This document shows, one piece after another, positions 25,684-34,345 of a stretch of 64,000 nt of DNA; position 1 is the stretch's first letter, and every line of letters begins with the position of its first letter. The stretch is from Sphingobacterium deserti (lineage in GTDB: Bacteria > Bacteroidota > Bacteroidia > Sphingobacteriales > Sphingobacteriaceae): contig NZ_JJMU01000022.1 of the NCBI RefSeq assembly GCF_000757725.1, positions 1 to 64,000 on the forward strand, written 5' to 3'. The notes below the pieces were generated by a model. It worked only from the letters and a program-made list of their open reading frames with translations. It made no database searches and was not told where the DNA came from. The position numbers were made by a program, and so were the translations under genes.

Positions 25684-27996
25684 TTATTCCGCGCGCAAGA
25701 TTTTTGCAGCCTCAACCATCGATTCTAACGCTGCTTTGGTTTCTGGCCAAGCTCTGGTTTTCAAACCACAGTCTGGATTTACCCAAAGCTGCTCTGCAGG
25801 AACTACAGCTTTTGCTTTACGCAATAAATCTACCATCTCTTCGGTGCTAGGCACACGTGGCGAGTGAATATCGTAAACACCCGGTCCGATATCGTTTGGA
25901 TATTTGAAATCAGCAGCGAATGCATCCAACAGCTCCATTTGGGAACGCGATGTCTCAATGGTAATTACATCAGCATCCATAGCCGCGATATCTTCAATGA
26001 TATCGTTAAACTCGGAATAACACATGTGCGTGTGGATCTGCGTATCGTCATCTACATTGGACGAAGAAACGCGGAAAGCGCGAACCGCCCAATTTAAATA
26101 ATCTTGCTGATCTGCTTGACGCAATGGCAGACCTTCACGGATTGCAGGCTCATCAATCTGAATAATTTTGATCCCTGCTTTTTCTAAAGCTTGCACCTCA
26201 TCCAAAATCGCCAAAGCAATTTGGTATGTTGTCGTAGAGCGCGGTTGATCGTTACGAACGAATGACCATTGTAAGATGGTAACCGGACCTGTTAACATTC
26301 CTTTTACAGGGCGGCTAGTTAATGATTGCGCATAAGCAGACCAACGAACGGTCATATCTTCTGGGCGGTAAACATCGCCATAAATTACCGGCGGTTTAAC
26401 ACAACGTGAACCGTACGACTGTACCCATCCATTTTTGGTGAAGGCATAGCCGGCTAATTGCTCTCCAAAGTACTCCACCATGTCGTTACGTTCGAACTCC
26501 CCATGTACCAATACATCGATATCCAGTTCTTCTTGTAAACGAATCGTTCTTTCTGTTTCTTCCGCAATTTCTTTATCATACGCTTCTTGGCTGATAGCAC
26601 CTTTTTTAAGGTCTGCTCTCCACTTACGTACATCTTTGGTTTGTGGGAATGAACCGATAGTAGTTGTCGCAAAGGATGGCAAGTTAAATTTCGCTTGTTG
26701 CGCTTCTTTACGTGCGGCGAAAACGGAGGTACGTTTCGCATCCTCATCGGTAATATTGCTCACACGGTCTTTTACTTCCCGCTTGTGGATTAAAGGTGAA
26801 GTACGGCGGCTTTCAGCAGCTGCTTTATTTGCTTCAAAGCGTTCAGCTGTCTTTGCGTCAACTTCTCCATCAGCCAATACAGCTAAATCTTTAACTTCCG
26901 CTAATTTCTGCTTCGCAAAAGCTAACCAGTTTTTTACCTCTGCTGGTAATGATTCTTCGTTATCCTCATTATCTAAATCGAAAGGCACGTGCAACAACGA
27001 TGATGAAGGCGCAACCCAAACGCGGTCAGCACCTAAAGCATCCACAGCTTGTTTAATTTTTCCTAACGATTTCTCATAGTCATTTTTCCAGATATTCCGA
27101 CCTTCAACGACACCTAGAGAAAGCGTTAATGACGCAGGAACTTTCGCTAAAACGCTGTCCAGTTGGTTTTCACCGCGGACAAGATCAAGGTGAAGCGCGT
27201 GAACAGGAAGGTTTAATGCTGTTTCCTCGTTATCACGAAGAGCTTCGAAATAGGTAGCAACAATTAATTTCACACCTTTCGCTGCTGCTGCCAATTTTTC
27301 GAAAACTGTAGCGTAAAGGCTGCGCGTTGACGCATCGATATCCAAGGCCAAAAAAGGCTCATCTATCTGCACATATTGTGCACCTGCTTCTGCCAATTTT
27401 GCCAATATCTCTTCGTAAACAGGCAATAGTGCATCTATTAAATCGATTCTGTTGAAGTCAGCTTCTTTTTCTTTACCTAATAAAAGGTAAGTTATTGGGC
27501 CAATCAATACCGGTTTCGTTTCGATACCTAATGATTTTGCTTCTTTATACTCGTTTAAAAACTTTTCGGATGTTAATTTGAACGTTTGACCTTTCGTAAA
27601 CTCCGGAACAATGTAATGGTAATTGGTGTCAAACCATTTAGTCATTTCCATCGCCGTAACATCGACACCCTCTTCTTGGAAACCACGCGCCATTGCAAAG
27701 TACAAGTCCAAATTATACTGACGGTCGATCTTATCCAATAGCGAGTTATAACGTGCTGGAATAGCCCCTACTGTCAACGACAAATCCAATACTTGATCAT
27801 AAAACGAAAAGTCGTTGGAAGGGATCAGGTCGATACCTGCATCTTGCTGTGTTTTCCAGTTGCTCTCCCGAATTTTAAGCGCAGCTTGCAATAATTCTTC
27901 AGCGCTGATTTTCTTCGCCCAATATGCTTCATTAGCCTTCTTCAATTCGCGGAAAGCACCCACGCGAGGATATCCTAAATTGTTTGTTAATAACAT
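25684..27996 (-). CDS. metE: Cobalamin-independent methionine synthase
   Basis: A 770-residue cytoplasmic enzyme that transfers the methyl group of 5-methyltetrahydropteroyl-triglutamate to homocysteine. It has the usual two-domain layout: the N-terminal domain starts NNLGYPRVGAFRELKKANEAYW, and the C-terminal catalytic domain starts LPSFATTTIGSFPQT. The zinc ligands are His and Cys in THMCYSEFND, the Glu in the DVITIETSRSQ region, and Cys in VNPDCGLKTR. Length equals the family norm. A SAM-I riboswitch precedes it, so expression should fall when S-adenosylmethionine is plentiful. It is a single-gene unit with its own terminator. Confidence 0.97.
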   Translation of the reverse strand: MLLTNNLGYPRVGAFRELKKANEAYWAKKISAEELLQAALKIRESNWKTQQDAGIDLIPSNDFSFYDQVLDLSLTVGAIPARYNSLLDKIDRQYNLDLYFAMARGFQEEGVDVTAMEMTKWFDTNYHYIVPEFTKGQTFKLTSEKFLNEYKEAKSLGIETKPVLIGPITYLLLGKEKEADFNRIDLIDALLPVYEEILAKLAEAGAQYVQIDEPFLALDIDASTRSLYATVFEKLAAAAKGVKLIVATYFEALRDNEETALNLPVHALHLDLVRGENQLDSVLAKVPASLTLSLGVVEGRNIWKNDYEKSLGKIKQAVDALGADRVWVAPSSSLLHVPFDLDNEDNEESLPAEVKNWLAFAKQKLAEVKDLAVLADGEVDAKTAERFEANKAAAESRRTSPLIHKREVKDRVSNITDEDAKRTSVFAARKEAQQAKFNLPSFATTTIGSFPQTKDVRKWRADLKKGAISQEAYDKEIAEETERTIRLQEELDIDVLVHGEFERNDMVEYFGEQLAGYAFTKNGWVQSYGSRCVKPPVIYGDVYRPEDMTVRWSAYAQSLTSRPVKGMLTGPVTILQWSFVRNDQPRSTTTYQIALAILDEVQALEKAGIKIIQIDEPAIREGLPLRQADQQDYLNWAVRAFRVSSSNVDDDTQIHTHMCYSEFNDIIEDIAAMDADVITIETSRSQMELLDAFAADFKYPNDIGPGVYDIHSPRVPSTEEMVDLLRKAKAVVPAEQLWVNPDCGLKTRAWPETKAALESMVEAAKILRAE

Positions 27997-28085
27997 AAAT
28001 GTGTTTGTTAAATTTTTCTTTCCTTAAATATTGCTGCTTGGAGAGAAGGACACTAGGACTAGTGATCTCAGCTTATCTTTCCCCA

Positions 28086-28173
28086 GCTTATCCGGAGTAG
28101 AATGTAGCACCTTGTCTAGTGACAGGTTGCTAAGGCTTCAGCGGGTCTATTCCCTCGGCCTTTCTCTATAAGC
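28086..28173 (-). ncRNA. SAM-I (S-box) riboswitch aptamer upstream of metE
   Basis: Read on the minus strand, the conserved S-box core appears in order: P1 strand GCTTAT, AGAGAAAGG, AGGGAATAGACCC (P2 region), GAAGCC, GCAACC, then AAGGTGCTA, TTC, and the closing strand ATAAGC (28091-28086) pairing with the first. This is the class I SAM riboswitch pattern and fits control of methionine synthesis. The sequence between aptamer and metE start (27997-28085) is the expression platform; it repeats ATAAGC at 28076-28071 and has a small CACTAG/CTAGTG hairpin at 28051-28064. Confidence 0.92.
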
Positions 28174-28177
28174 GGTG

Positions 28178-28208
28178 CTAAGATATACATTAAATTTCAA
28201 TATAACAA
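28178..28208 (-). promoter_or_regulatory. metE promoter
   Basis: On the minus strand TTG (complement of 28206-28208), a 20-base spacer and TATCTTAG (28185-28178, one mismatch to TAnnTTTG) match the Bacteroidota promoter. The predicted start falls right at the 5' end of the riboswitch, which supports both calls. Confidence 0.7.
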
Positions 28209-28306
28209 AAAATATTTATCGAAATCAGGGAAGACCGACCTGTACAGGATGGTATTTTCATGAATAGTACGTATATTCGGCTCCTATAATTTAAACCGTC
28301 GTTTAC

Positions 28307-29476
28307 ATGAGTAAGAAGATTCTCTATAAGTACAATCCAAGATATCCATCCATTGCAGATCTAAAAATCAAGGCAAAATCGCGCATTCCTAAGTTTGCAT
28401 TTGACTATTTGGAAGGCGGGGCGAATGAAGAGTTGAACCTCGTAAGAAACGAAAGCGATTTTGACGACATCTTACTTAAACCACAATATTTACACGTAGC
28501 GGGCGACATTGACATGTCCGTGGAATTGTTCGGACGACGCTACAGCGCCCCATTTGGGATTTCACCCATCGGCCTCCAAGGGCTGATGTGGCCTAATGCG
28601 CCGGAAATCCTAGCAAAAGCAGCGGCTAAACATGACATCCCATACACGCTAAGTACGGTTTCTACAAGCAGCATCGAACGCATTGCAGAAGTTTCAGATG
28701 GCAAAGCATGGTTTCAGCTTTACCATCCTACTGAAGACAGGTTGCGGGATGACATCCTCCGTCGCTTGAAGGAGGTAGAATGTCCGGTATTGGTAGTGCT
28801 GGTAGATGTTCCATCCTTTGGATTACGTTACAGGGAGATAAAAAGCGGACTTTCTATGCCCCCCAAAATGAATATAGCAAATGTGGTGCAAGCTATGCTA
28901 AGACCTTTATGGGGCATCAAAACCCTGCAACACGGCATTCCGTCTTTTGCGACATTGAAACCATACATGGAAAAAGGGCTAGATTTAAGTCAGCTGGGCC
29001 AATTTATGAACCGCACCTTCACTGGGAAGGTAAATGTCGAGAAAGTGAAGGCAATACGCGATATTTGGAAAGGCCCATTGGTATTGAAAGGTATCACGAC
29101 AGAAGAAGATATGCAAGCTTCTATTGATATTGGCGTGGATGGCGTTATTGTATCAAACCATGGTGGGCGACAGATTGATGCCGGTGAATCTTCCATCAAT
29201 TCGTTAATTCGATTGGCGCAAAACCCATTGTATACTGGCAAAACGAAAATCATGTTGGATGGTGGCATACGCTCGGGCGTGGATTTAGCAAGAGCACATG
29301 CAGTTGGGGCTGACTTTAACTTTATGGGGCGGCCGTTTATGTATGGCGTAGGTGCCCTGGGCGATGAAGGTGCAGAACATACCATCAACCTTTTTAAAGC
29401 ACAACTTTACCAAGTGATGCAACAATTGACTCTGGAAAATATCAGTCAATTTCCGGGCCGCCTTATTCAAAAATAG
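28307..29476 (+). CDS. FMN-dependent alpha-hydroxy-acid dehydrogenase (lactate dehydrogenase type)
   Basis: A 389-residue TIM-barrel flavoenzyme of the LldD/glycolate oxidase family. It oxidises an L-2-hydroxy acid, most often L-lactate, to the keto acid. Motifs are FDYLEGGANEE near the N-terminus, FGISPIGLQGLMWP, LVLKGITTEED (flavin-binding Lys), VSNHGGRQID (catalytic His and substrate Arg) and LDGGIRSGVDLARAHAVGA with FMGRPFMYG (FMN phosphate). There is no signal peptide, so it is cytoplasmic or peripheral. It is monocistronic and divergent from metE. The precise hydroxy acid is not determined. Confidence 0.9.
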   Translation: MSKKILYKYNPRYPSIADLKIKAKSRIPKFAFDYLEGGANEELNLVRNESDFDDILLKPQYLHVAGDIDMSVELFGRRYSAPFGISPIGLQGLMWPNAPEILAKAAAKHDIPYTLSTVSTSSIERIAEVSDGKAWFQLYHPTEDRLRDDILRRLKEVECPVLVVLVDVPSFGLRYREIKSGLSMPPKMNIANVVQAMLRPLWGIKTLQHGIPSFATLKPYMEKGLDLSQLGQFMNRTFTGKVNVEKVKAIRDIWKGPLVLKGITTEEDMQASIDIGVDGVIVSNHGGRQIDAGESSINSLIRLAQNPLYTGKTKIMLDGGIRSGVDLARAHAVGADFNFMGRPFMYGVGALGDEGAEHTINLFKAQLYQVMQQLTLENISQFPGRLIQK

Positions 29477-29499
29477 CTATAGGAATTCCTAGAACGGAG

Positions 29500-29547
29500 A
29501 CAGCATGTATGCGAATGATGATATTTCGTATACATGCTGTTTTTTTG
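29500..29547 (+). terminator. Strong intrinsic terminator after the hydroxyacid dehydrogenase gene
   Basis: A 16-base arm (29500-29515) pairs with 29525-29540 with one internal mismatch, followed by seven T. Confidence 0.93.
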
Positions 29548-29573
29548 TATCCCCACCCCTAAAAATCTATTTG

Positions 29574-29581
29574 TATCTTTG
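29574..29581 (+). promoter_or_regulatory. -7 element of queD
   Basis: TATCTTTG is a perfect TAnnTTTG, ending 4 bases before the queD ATG at 29586, so the message would be leaderless or nearly so. No TTG at -33. Confidence 0.45.
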
Positions 29582-29585
29582 CACC

Positions 29586-30011
29586 ATGATAGTTGCTGAA
29601 CGATACCACGATATTTCCTGTGGACACCGTGTAGTGGGGCATGAAGGAAAATGCCGCTTTCTACACGGACACAACTACCGTATACATTTTACGGTAGCCG
29701 CAGAAAAACTGGATGAAGTTGGGAGAGTGGTTGATTTTTCTGTGATAAAATCAACATTATGCGCATGGCTCGAAGAACATTTCGACCATAAATTTTTAAT
29801 CTGGCAGGAAGATGAGCTACTACCGCAGCTGCAAGCACTTACGGAAGATAGCCTCGTGATTGTTCCCTTTAACCCTACCGCGGAAAATATAGCGCGTTAT
29901 CTTGTTGAAGAAATTGGCCCGCAACAACTACAGCCCCATGCCGTGACTTTGCTTTCGTGCAAGGTTGAAGAAACAGCAAAATGCTCGGCCACGTATACAC
30001 GCAGCTTATAA
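29586..30011 (+). CDS. queD: 6-carboxytetrahydropterin synthase
   Basis: A 141-residue member of the 6-pyruvoyl-tetrahydropterin synthase family, which converts dihydroneopterin triphosphate to 6-carboxytetrahydropterin in queuosine precursor synthesis. The zinc histidines are His in GHRVVGHEG and the pair in FLHGHNYR, with catalytic Cys in EGKCRFLHGHN. VVDFSVIKSTL and EEHFDHKFL are also family motifs, and a final Glu lies in NPTAENIARYL. The frame extends 27 codons upstream into the preceding terminator; the ATG at 29586 gives the family's usual start. No other queuosine genes are in the window. Confidence 0.92.
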   Translation: MIVAERYHDISCGHRVVGHEGKCRFLHGHNYRIHFTVAAEKLDEVGRVVDFSVIKSTLCAWLEEHFDHKFLIWQEDELLPQLQALTEDSLVIVPFNPTAENIARYLVEEIGPQQLQPHAVTLLSCKVEETAKCSATYTRSL

Positions 30012-30014
30012 CGG

Positions 30015-30035
30015 CTCGAGCTATCTAAGCTCGAG
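30015..30035. terminator. Hairpin between convergent queD and exonuclease III genes
   Basis: CTCGAGCT (30015-30022) pairs perfectly with AGCTCGAG (30028-30035) and overlaps the exonuclease stop codon. It lacks a T tract on either side, so it is a weak bidirectional terminator at best. Confidence 0.45.
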
Positions 30036-30785
30036 TAACACTGGGCAATGATCGGAATGTATTGCGGTGGGTATAATCTCCGCAGCAACTAAACGCTCCT
30101 GAAGGGGCTTGGAGATCATGTTATAATCAATGCGCCAACCCAAGTTTCTCGCTCTAGCCCCTGCACGATAACTCCACCAGGTGTAGTGGTGTGGATCTTC
30201 ATGTAGATGTCGAAAGGAATCAACATAGCCGGAATTGATAAAATTTTCCATCCACTCGCGTTCCGCAGGTAAAAAACCCGAGCTATTGGCATTTGATTTT
30301 GGATTGTGGATATCGATAGCCCGATGACAGATGTTATAATCTCCAGAAATCACGAGATTAGGCTTGTCTACTAGAAGCTTATCGCTATAATCCTGAAAAT
30401 CTGCTAGAAACTTATATTTAAAGTCTTGTCGGGTATCGCCGGTCGTTCCGGAAGGGAAGTACACACTCATCACGGAGACATCATCAAAATCAGCACGAAT
30501 CATCCGGCCTTCGAAATCGTAGTCTTCATGACCGCAACCATACTCCACATGATTTGGCGCGATCTTGGTGAAGATAGCTGTACCGCTATAGCCTTTTTTC
30601 TGCGCCGGATACCAATAGTGCTCGTACCCCATTTGTTCTAAAAATAGGATTTCCGGAATTTGATCTTGAGTCGCTTTAATCTCCTGCAGGCAGATAACAT
30701 CGGGATTTATCGTCTTCACCCAGCCTAGCCAATCTTTTTTCAAAGCAGCGCGCAAGCCGTTGACGTTATAGGTAATAACTTTCAT
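30021..30785 (-). CDS. Exodeoxyribonuclease III (AP endonuclease)
   Basis: A 254-residue DNA-repair enzyme that cuts at abasic sites and degrades DNA 3' to 5'. Motifs are VITYNVNGLRAAL, VICLQEIKAT (metal-binding Glu), VYFPSG, VISGDYNICH (Asp-Tyr-Asn catalytic set), WRIDYNMIS and HSDHCPVLLEL (catalytic Asp-His). Length and motifs match Xth/ExoA. Its ATG overlaps the TAA of the cyclophilin gene by one base (TAATG), so translation is coupled. Confidence 0.95.
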   Translation of the reverse strand: MKVITYNVNGLRAALKKDWLGWVKTINPDVICLQEIKATQDQIPEILFLEQMGYEHYWYPAQKKGYSGTAIFTKIAPNHVEYGCGHEDYDFEGRMIRADFDDVSVMSVYFPSGTTGDTRQDFKYKFLADFQDYSDKLLVDKPNLVISGDYNICHRAIDIHNPKSNANSSGFLPAEREWMENFINSGYVDSFRHLHEDPHHYTWWSYRAGARARNLGWRIDYNMISKPLQERLVAAEIIPTAIHSDHCPVLLELR

Positions 30786-31552
30786 TAATATCTTTTTGAA
30801 GAAAATAGATCAAAAAATCGCGTAAGCACACCAGTCTTTGCCGGCAAGCCAGCGGCTTCACGTTCTAGATTCAGTGCTTCCCGGCGTGTTAACAACTTCA
30901 TCGACATACGCAGGTCCCGGATGGGTCGATCTTTTTCATCCGTTTTTACCGCGGCGATATTGTCTATAGTTTCGACCCCATTCATCAACTCGCCAAAAAC
31001 GGTATAGTTTCCATCCAAGTGTGGCGTGCCCCCAACCGTGGTGTATGCTTTGCGTTGCGCATCACTAAGCTTTTTTCCTTTTAGCCGGAATTGCTCCAAG
31101 GAGTCAAGCGCAGCATTACTGAACACACGCCCCTGCACGAAGTAAAATTGTGATCCAGATGATTGTTTGGCAGGATTATCATCGCGCGCCGCGCCGATAG
31201 TCCCTTTTTTATGGATCAAGCCCTCCTGCATTTCAGCCGGTATAGTATAATCTGGCCCTCCATTTCCTAGCGCTTGCTTCTCAGCAGCATATCGGGAGTC
31301 GGGATCGCCACCCTGCACCATAAAGTTGTGTATAACGCGATGAAAAAGAAGGCTATCATAATATCCGCTATCAACTAATTTAACGAAGTTGTCGCGGTGT
31401 TTAGGGGTTTCGTTATATAGCTTCAATAAGCAAGTACCCTTATCCGTCTTAATCACTACATAGTGAAAAACAGGGGTCTTTGCGAAGACTACGCCTCCAA
31501 CAAGCAGCGTAAAAACGAAGGTTAAAATTTTTCTTAAATGCTGATTCATCAT
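30785..31552 (-). CDS. Exported peptidyl-prolyl cis-trans isomerase (cyclophilin type)
   Basis: A 255-residue cyclophilin with an N-terminal signal peptide (hydrophobic residues about 9-24). The isomerase core includes HRDNFVKLVDSGYYDSLLFHRVIHNFMVQGGD (catalytic FHRVI...FMVQGGD), GSQFYFVQG and TVFGELMNGVETID. It assists protein folding in the periplasm. A C-terminal extension of about 40 residues beyond the core is basic. There are two adjacent ATG codons; the first is used here. It starts four bases after the preceding small gene. Confidence 0.93.
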   Translation of the reverse strand: MMNQHLRKILTFVFTLLVGGVVFAKTPVFHYVVIKTDKGTCLLKLYNETPKHRDNFVKLVDSGYYDSLLFHRVIHNFMVQGGDPDSRYAAEKQALGNGGPDYTIPAEMQEGLIHKKGTIGAARDDNPAKQSSGSQFYFVQGRVFSNAALDSLEQFRLKGKKLSDAQRKAYTTVGGTPHLDGNYTVFGELMNGVETIDNIAAVKTDEKDRPIRDLRMSMKLLTRREALNLEREAAGLPAKTGVLTRFFDLFSSKRY

Positions 31553-31556
31553 TTGT

Positions 31557-31904
31557 TTAAAAGGTATAGGTATCTTCGAAATAGTCGACTATCAATGATT
31601 TTATAATAAGTTCCTGCTCCAGCAGCGTATAGTTCGGAATCGGTTTAACAAGTTCCCAATGCGGCCACCCTTCTTCGTCCAATCCCCGGAGTTCATAAAA
31701 ACCCATCGCACTGAACAGTCTGCAGGTTGCAATATGCATAAGCTCTTCCTTCTCCCGCTTTGAAAAGGTTTGTGGACCTTTCCCAAGCTCTTGCACGCCA
31801 ATTAAAAACAAGACGACCTTTAAATCTGGCGTATCCATATCGAATTCCGTCGCTAATGTGCGCTGCAACTCGCTCCATTTTTTATTTACTTCTGCTATTT
31901 TCAT
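31557..31904 (-). CDS. Conserved protein of unknown function
   Basis: A 115-residue soluble protein with no signal peptide or transmembrane segment. It is mostly helical by composition (KKWSELQRTLATEF; FSKREKEELMHIATCRLF) with an acidic, Trp/Tyr-containing C-terminal half. I recognise it only as a Bacteroidota-conserved type without a known domain. It is the first gene of a tight unit with the cyclophilin and exonuclease III genes (4-base and minus-1-base spacings). I start at the ATG at 31904; an in-frame start 15 codons upstream lies beyond the probable promoter region. Confidence 0.65.
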   Translation of the reverse strand: MKIAEVNKKWSELQRTLATEFDMDTPDLKVVLFLIGVQELGKGPQTFSKREKEELMHIATCRLFSAMGFYELRGLDEEGWPHWELVKPIPNYTLLEQELIIKSLIVDYFEDTYTF

Positions 31905-31946
31905 TTTTTCACTTCCTATAGCCTCCCCAATACAGCGGGCTGCAAA

Positions 31947-31954
31947 CAAAAGTA
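31947..31954 (-). promoter_or_regulatory. -7 element of the small protein/cyclophilin/exonuclease operon
   Basis: TACTTTTG on the minus strand matches TAnnTTTG and lies 42 bases before the ATG at 31904. No TTG at -33. Confidence 0.4.
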
Positions 31955-32051
31955 GGAAATTATTAAAGACTTTCGACCGTCACATGCGAGCAGACACGAC
32001 GAACTCGACAGGAAAGATTCCGGATCTTCGTCATATTTACCCTGCTACTAC

Positions 32052-32495
32052 CTAGTTCTCGCTCTGCAGCTCGTTAATAAGCACTTGACAGCGGTCTGCA
32101 ATAAGTTGGTAAACAGGTTCAAATTGGGTTTCGTCAAAGTAAGGATCAGGAACAATCCCTTCCAACAAAAACATTTTTACCTTTTTAAGATCTGCTTCGT
32201 CTCGAGCTAGTGATCGCACATCGCTGTAATTTTTGTCATCCATAACAAAAATATAGTCGTATTGATCGAAGAAAGCTTGAGCAAAGTGCCTTGCGCGCTG
32301 CGCGGATATATCTACACCATATTTTTTGGCGACGCTGACAGATCGCCTATCTGGCGCTTGTCCAACGTGCCAATCACCGGTACCCGCAGACTCTACCGTC
32401 CAATCCAAACCATTCTCGTGAATCATGTGCGCCAATATACCATGAGCAAGCGGTGAACGGCAAATATTACCTAAACAAACCATTAAAATTTTCAT
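32052..32495 (-). CDS. Low-molecular-weight protein tyrosine phosphatase
   Basis: A 147-residue phosphatase. The P-loop CLGNICRSP at residues 7-15 contains the CX5R active site (Cys7, Arg13). A catalytic Asp is in IVPDPYFDE near residue 118 and a second family motif is YIFVMDDKNY. It removes phosphate from tyrosine in proteins or from small aryl phosphates. No tyrosine kinase gene is nearby, so the partner is unknown. It lies downstream of the HtrA gene but beyond that gene's terminator. Confidence 0.93.
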   Translation of the reverse strand: MKILMVCLGNICRSPLAHGILAHMIHENGLDWTVESAGTGDWHVGQAPDRRSVSVAKKYGVDISAQRARHFAQAFFDQYDYIFVMDDKNYSDVRSLARDEADLKKVKMFLLEGIVPDPYFDETQFEPVYQLIADRCQVLINELQSEN

Positions 32496-32521
32496 TCTCC
32501 TAAATTAGTATATTCTGGAAA

Positions 32522-32555
32522 TAAAAAGGGCAGACCACTCGCGCGATCTACCCTT
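32522..32555 (-). terminator. Intrinsic terminator after the HtrA gene
   Basis: A 9-base stem with one mismatch (32526-32534 with 32547-32555), followed on the minus strand by a T-rich tract (TTTTTATTT) running toward the phosphatase gene. Confidence 0.8.
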
Positions 32556-32578
32556 AATCTAATCAACCAAATCTTCAA

Positions 32579-34129
32579 TTAATATTCAATGGGAAAGTTA
32601 AATTCTACTGTTCCGCTTTCGGAGACGCCTGTAATACGCACGATGTTACGTTTTGTACTGGCTAATGCCGACTCCACATCGTCAACGTTGTTCACCGGTT
32701 TACCATTAACATGTGTCACCACCAATCCTTTCTCTACGCCGAAATATTCGAACATGCCACCGCGGTGTACCTGCGTAATAACCACACCCGAATTAGCACC
32801 AAATTTCTTTTTCTGCGCATCAGACGCCGGCGTGAAGCTTGCTCCTAATTTGTTGAAAATCTCCGTTGCGCTTTTACTGCTGGCTTCGTCTTCGGCAGAC
32901 TTCTTCGCCTCTTGCGCTTTCAACGTTAGGTTAACATCCTTCTCTTTACCATCGCGTTTGTAGGTTAGCTTCAATTTGTCGCCTGGACTCAATCTTGCCA
33001 CGCGTTCTTGTAAATCTGCTGAAGACCGGATCATTACGCCATCAACTTTAGTAATGATATCGCCTTTTTTGATCCCTGCCGCCGCAGCTGCACCTTCTTT
33101 TACGGTATCAAAAACATACAAGCCGTTAACATCTTCTAAATTGAATTCTTTACGGATACTAGCATCCATCTCGCGGAAGTTAATGCCTACATAGCCACGC
33201 TGTACTGCTCCGAATTTTTTGAAATCGTTAACGATCTTTTTAACTAAATTCACCGGAATCGCAAAGCCGTAGCCCGCATATACACCTGTAGGAGATGCAA
33301 TCGCGGCGTTAATACCGATAAGTTCACCTTGTGCATTCACCAATGCACCACCACTATTCCCTTTATTGATCACGGCATCTGTCTGGATGAACGATTCTAC
33401 CGCTGTGCGCACCAAAGGCTCTTGCGGTTGCCCGTAACCATAAGGTGACCCCTGGCCTTGCCCCTGCTCGCCTAAGATTCCAATTTGACGGCCTTTCGCG
33501 CTAACAATACCAGCGGTGACTGTAGATTGTAAGCTTAATGGATAACCAACCGCTAAAACCCATTCCCCGATCCGGACATTGTCCGAATCGCCAAATTTAA
33601 CAAAGGGCAGATCTTTCGCGTTAACTTTCACTAGCGCCAAATCGAAGTCTGGATCACGACCTATAACTTTCGCTTCCAAAGTCCGCTGATCAGTCAACTG
33701 CACTTCTATTTTATCAGCATCTTCCACGACGTGGTTGTTGGTAACGATATACCCATCCGGAGATACCAATACGCCTGAACCGGAAGCCATAGCCTGGCGA
33801 GGCTGCGCACGACGCTGCTGCGGCATCCCAAAAAATTCTTCAAACATATCAAATGGCGAACCTCCGCCCCCACCACGCTGCGAGTTGCGCGCGGACATTG
33901 TCACCTTAAGGTGAACCACCCCTGGAGACACCGCAGCGGCTGCCTGCGTAAAATCAGGGTTTCCCGTCGATGACAAAATCTCTGCTCCTGGATTGTTCGC
34001 AAAATAGACTTTCTGTTGGTCTTCGAAAGTCATTTTCTCCATCTGCTTATTCTCAAAAATCTTATACCCCCCAATTGCTACCGCTCCACCGACGAAAGCA
34101 GTCAATAAACTTACTCCTATCTTCTTCAT
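32579..34129 (-). CDS. Periplasmic serine protease/chaperone of the HtrA (Do) family
   Basis: A 516-residue envelope quality-control protease. A membrane-spanning signal anchor is at about residues 5-22. The trypsin-like domain carries the triad His133 (VTNNHVVED), Asp163 (DPDFDLALV) and Ser259 (NKGNSGGAL). Two PDZ domains follow (about 300-400 and 420-515), and ITKVDGVMIRSSADL marks the first. A Gln/Gly-rich surface loop before the catalytic domain (RGGGGGSPFDMFEEFFG) is the usual variable LA-loop region. Single gene with a good promoter and terminator. Confidence 0.95.
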   Translation of the reverse strand: MKKIGVSLLTAFVGGAVAIGGYKIFENKQMEKMTFEDQQKVYFANNPGAEILSSTGNPDFTQAAAAVSPGVVHLKVTMSARNSQRGGGGGSPFDMFEEFFGMPQQRRAQPRQAMASGSGVLVSPDGYIVTNNHVVEDADKIEVQLTDQRTLEAKVIGRDPDFDLALVKVNAKDLPFVKFGDSDNVRIGEWVLAVGYPLSLQSTVTAGIVSAKGRQIGILGEQGQGQGSPYGYGQPQEPLVRTAVESFIQTDAVINKGNSGGALVNAQGELIGINAAIASPTGVYAGYGFAIPVNLVKKIVNDFKKFGAVQRGYVGINFREMDASIRKEFNLEDVNGLYVFDTVKEGAAAAAGIKKGDIITKVDGVMIRSSADLQERVARLSPGDKLKLTYKRDGKEKDVNLTLKAQEAKKSAEDEASSKSATEIFNKLGASFTPASDAQKKKFGANSGVVITQVHRGGMFEYFGVEKGLVVTHVNGKPVNNVDDVESALASTKRNIVRITGVSESGTVEFNFPIEY

Positions 34130-34197
34130 GTTACTATTTGCTATAAATCTTTATATTAAAAAAAATCTTTAATTTTACGTTGCTTAAAAGGTTAGGT

Positions 34198-34229
34198 CAA
34201 ATGTAATACCATTAGAAATGCCGTGTCAA
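34198..34229 (-). promoter_or_regulatory. HtrA gene promoter
   Basis: On the minus strand TTG (complement of 34227-34229), a 21-base spacer and TACATTTG (34205-34198) match the Bacteroidota consensus. The predicted leader is about 60 bases. Confidence 0.7.
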
Positions 34230-34345
34230 CTTTTGGCAGTTAAAAAATGTTAACTAAGACGCTGACATGAATCTTTTAACATGATTTAACAATCTAAACT
34301 TCTTTTGTAACAAGAATATTAATTTTAATCCAAAATTTCAAGCAA

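Noticed and set aside
26480-27079. 199-codon plus-strand ORF opposite metE
   Set aside because: The longest antisense frame in the window, but it lies wholly within metE and has the Ser/Ala-rich composition of an antisense shadow.
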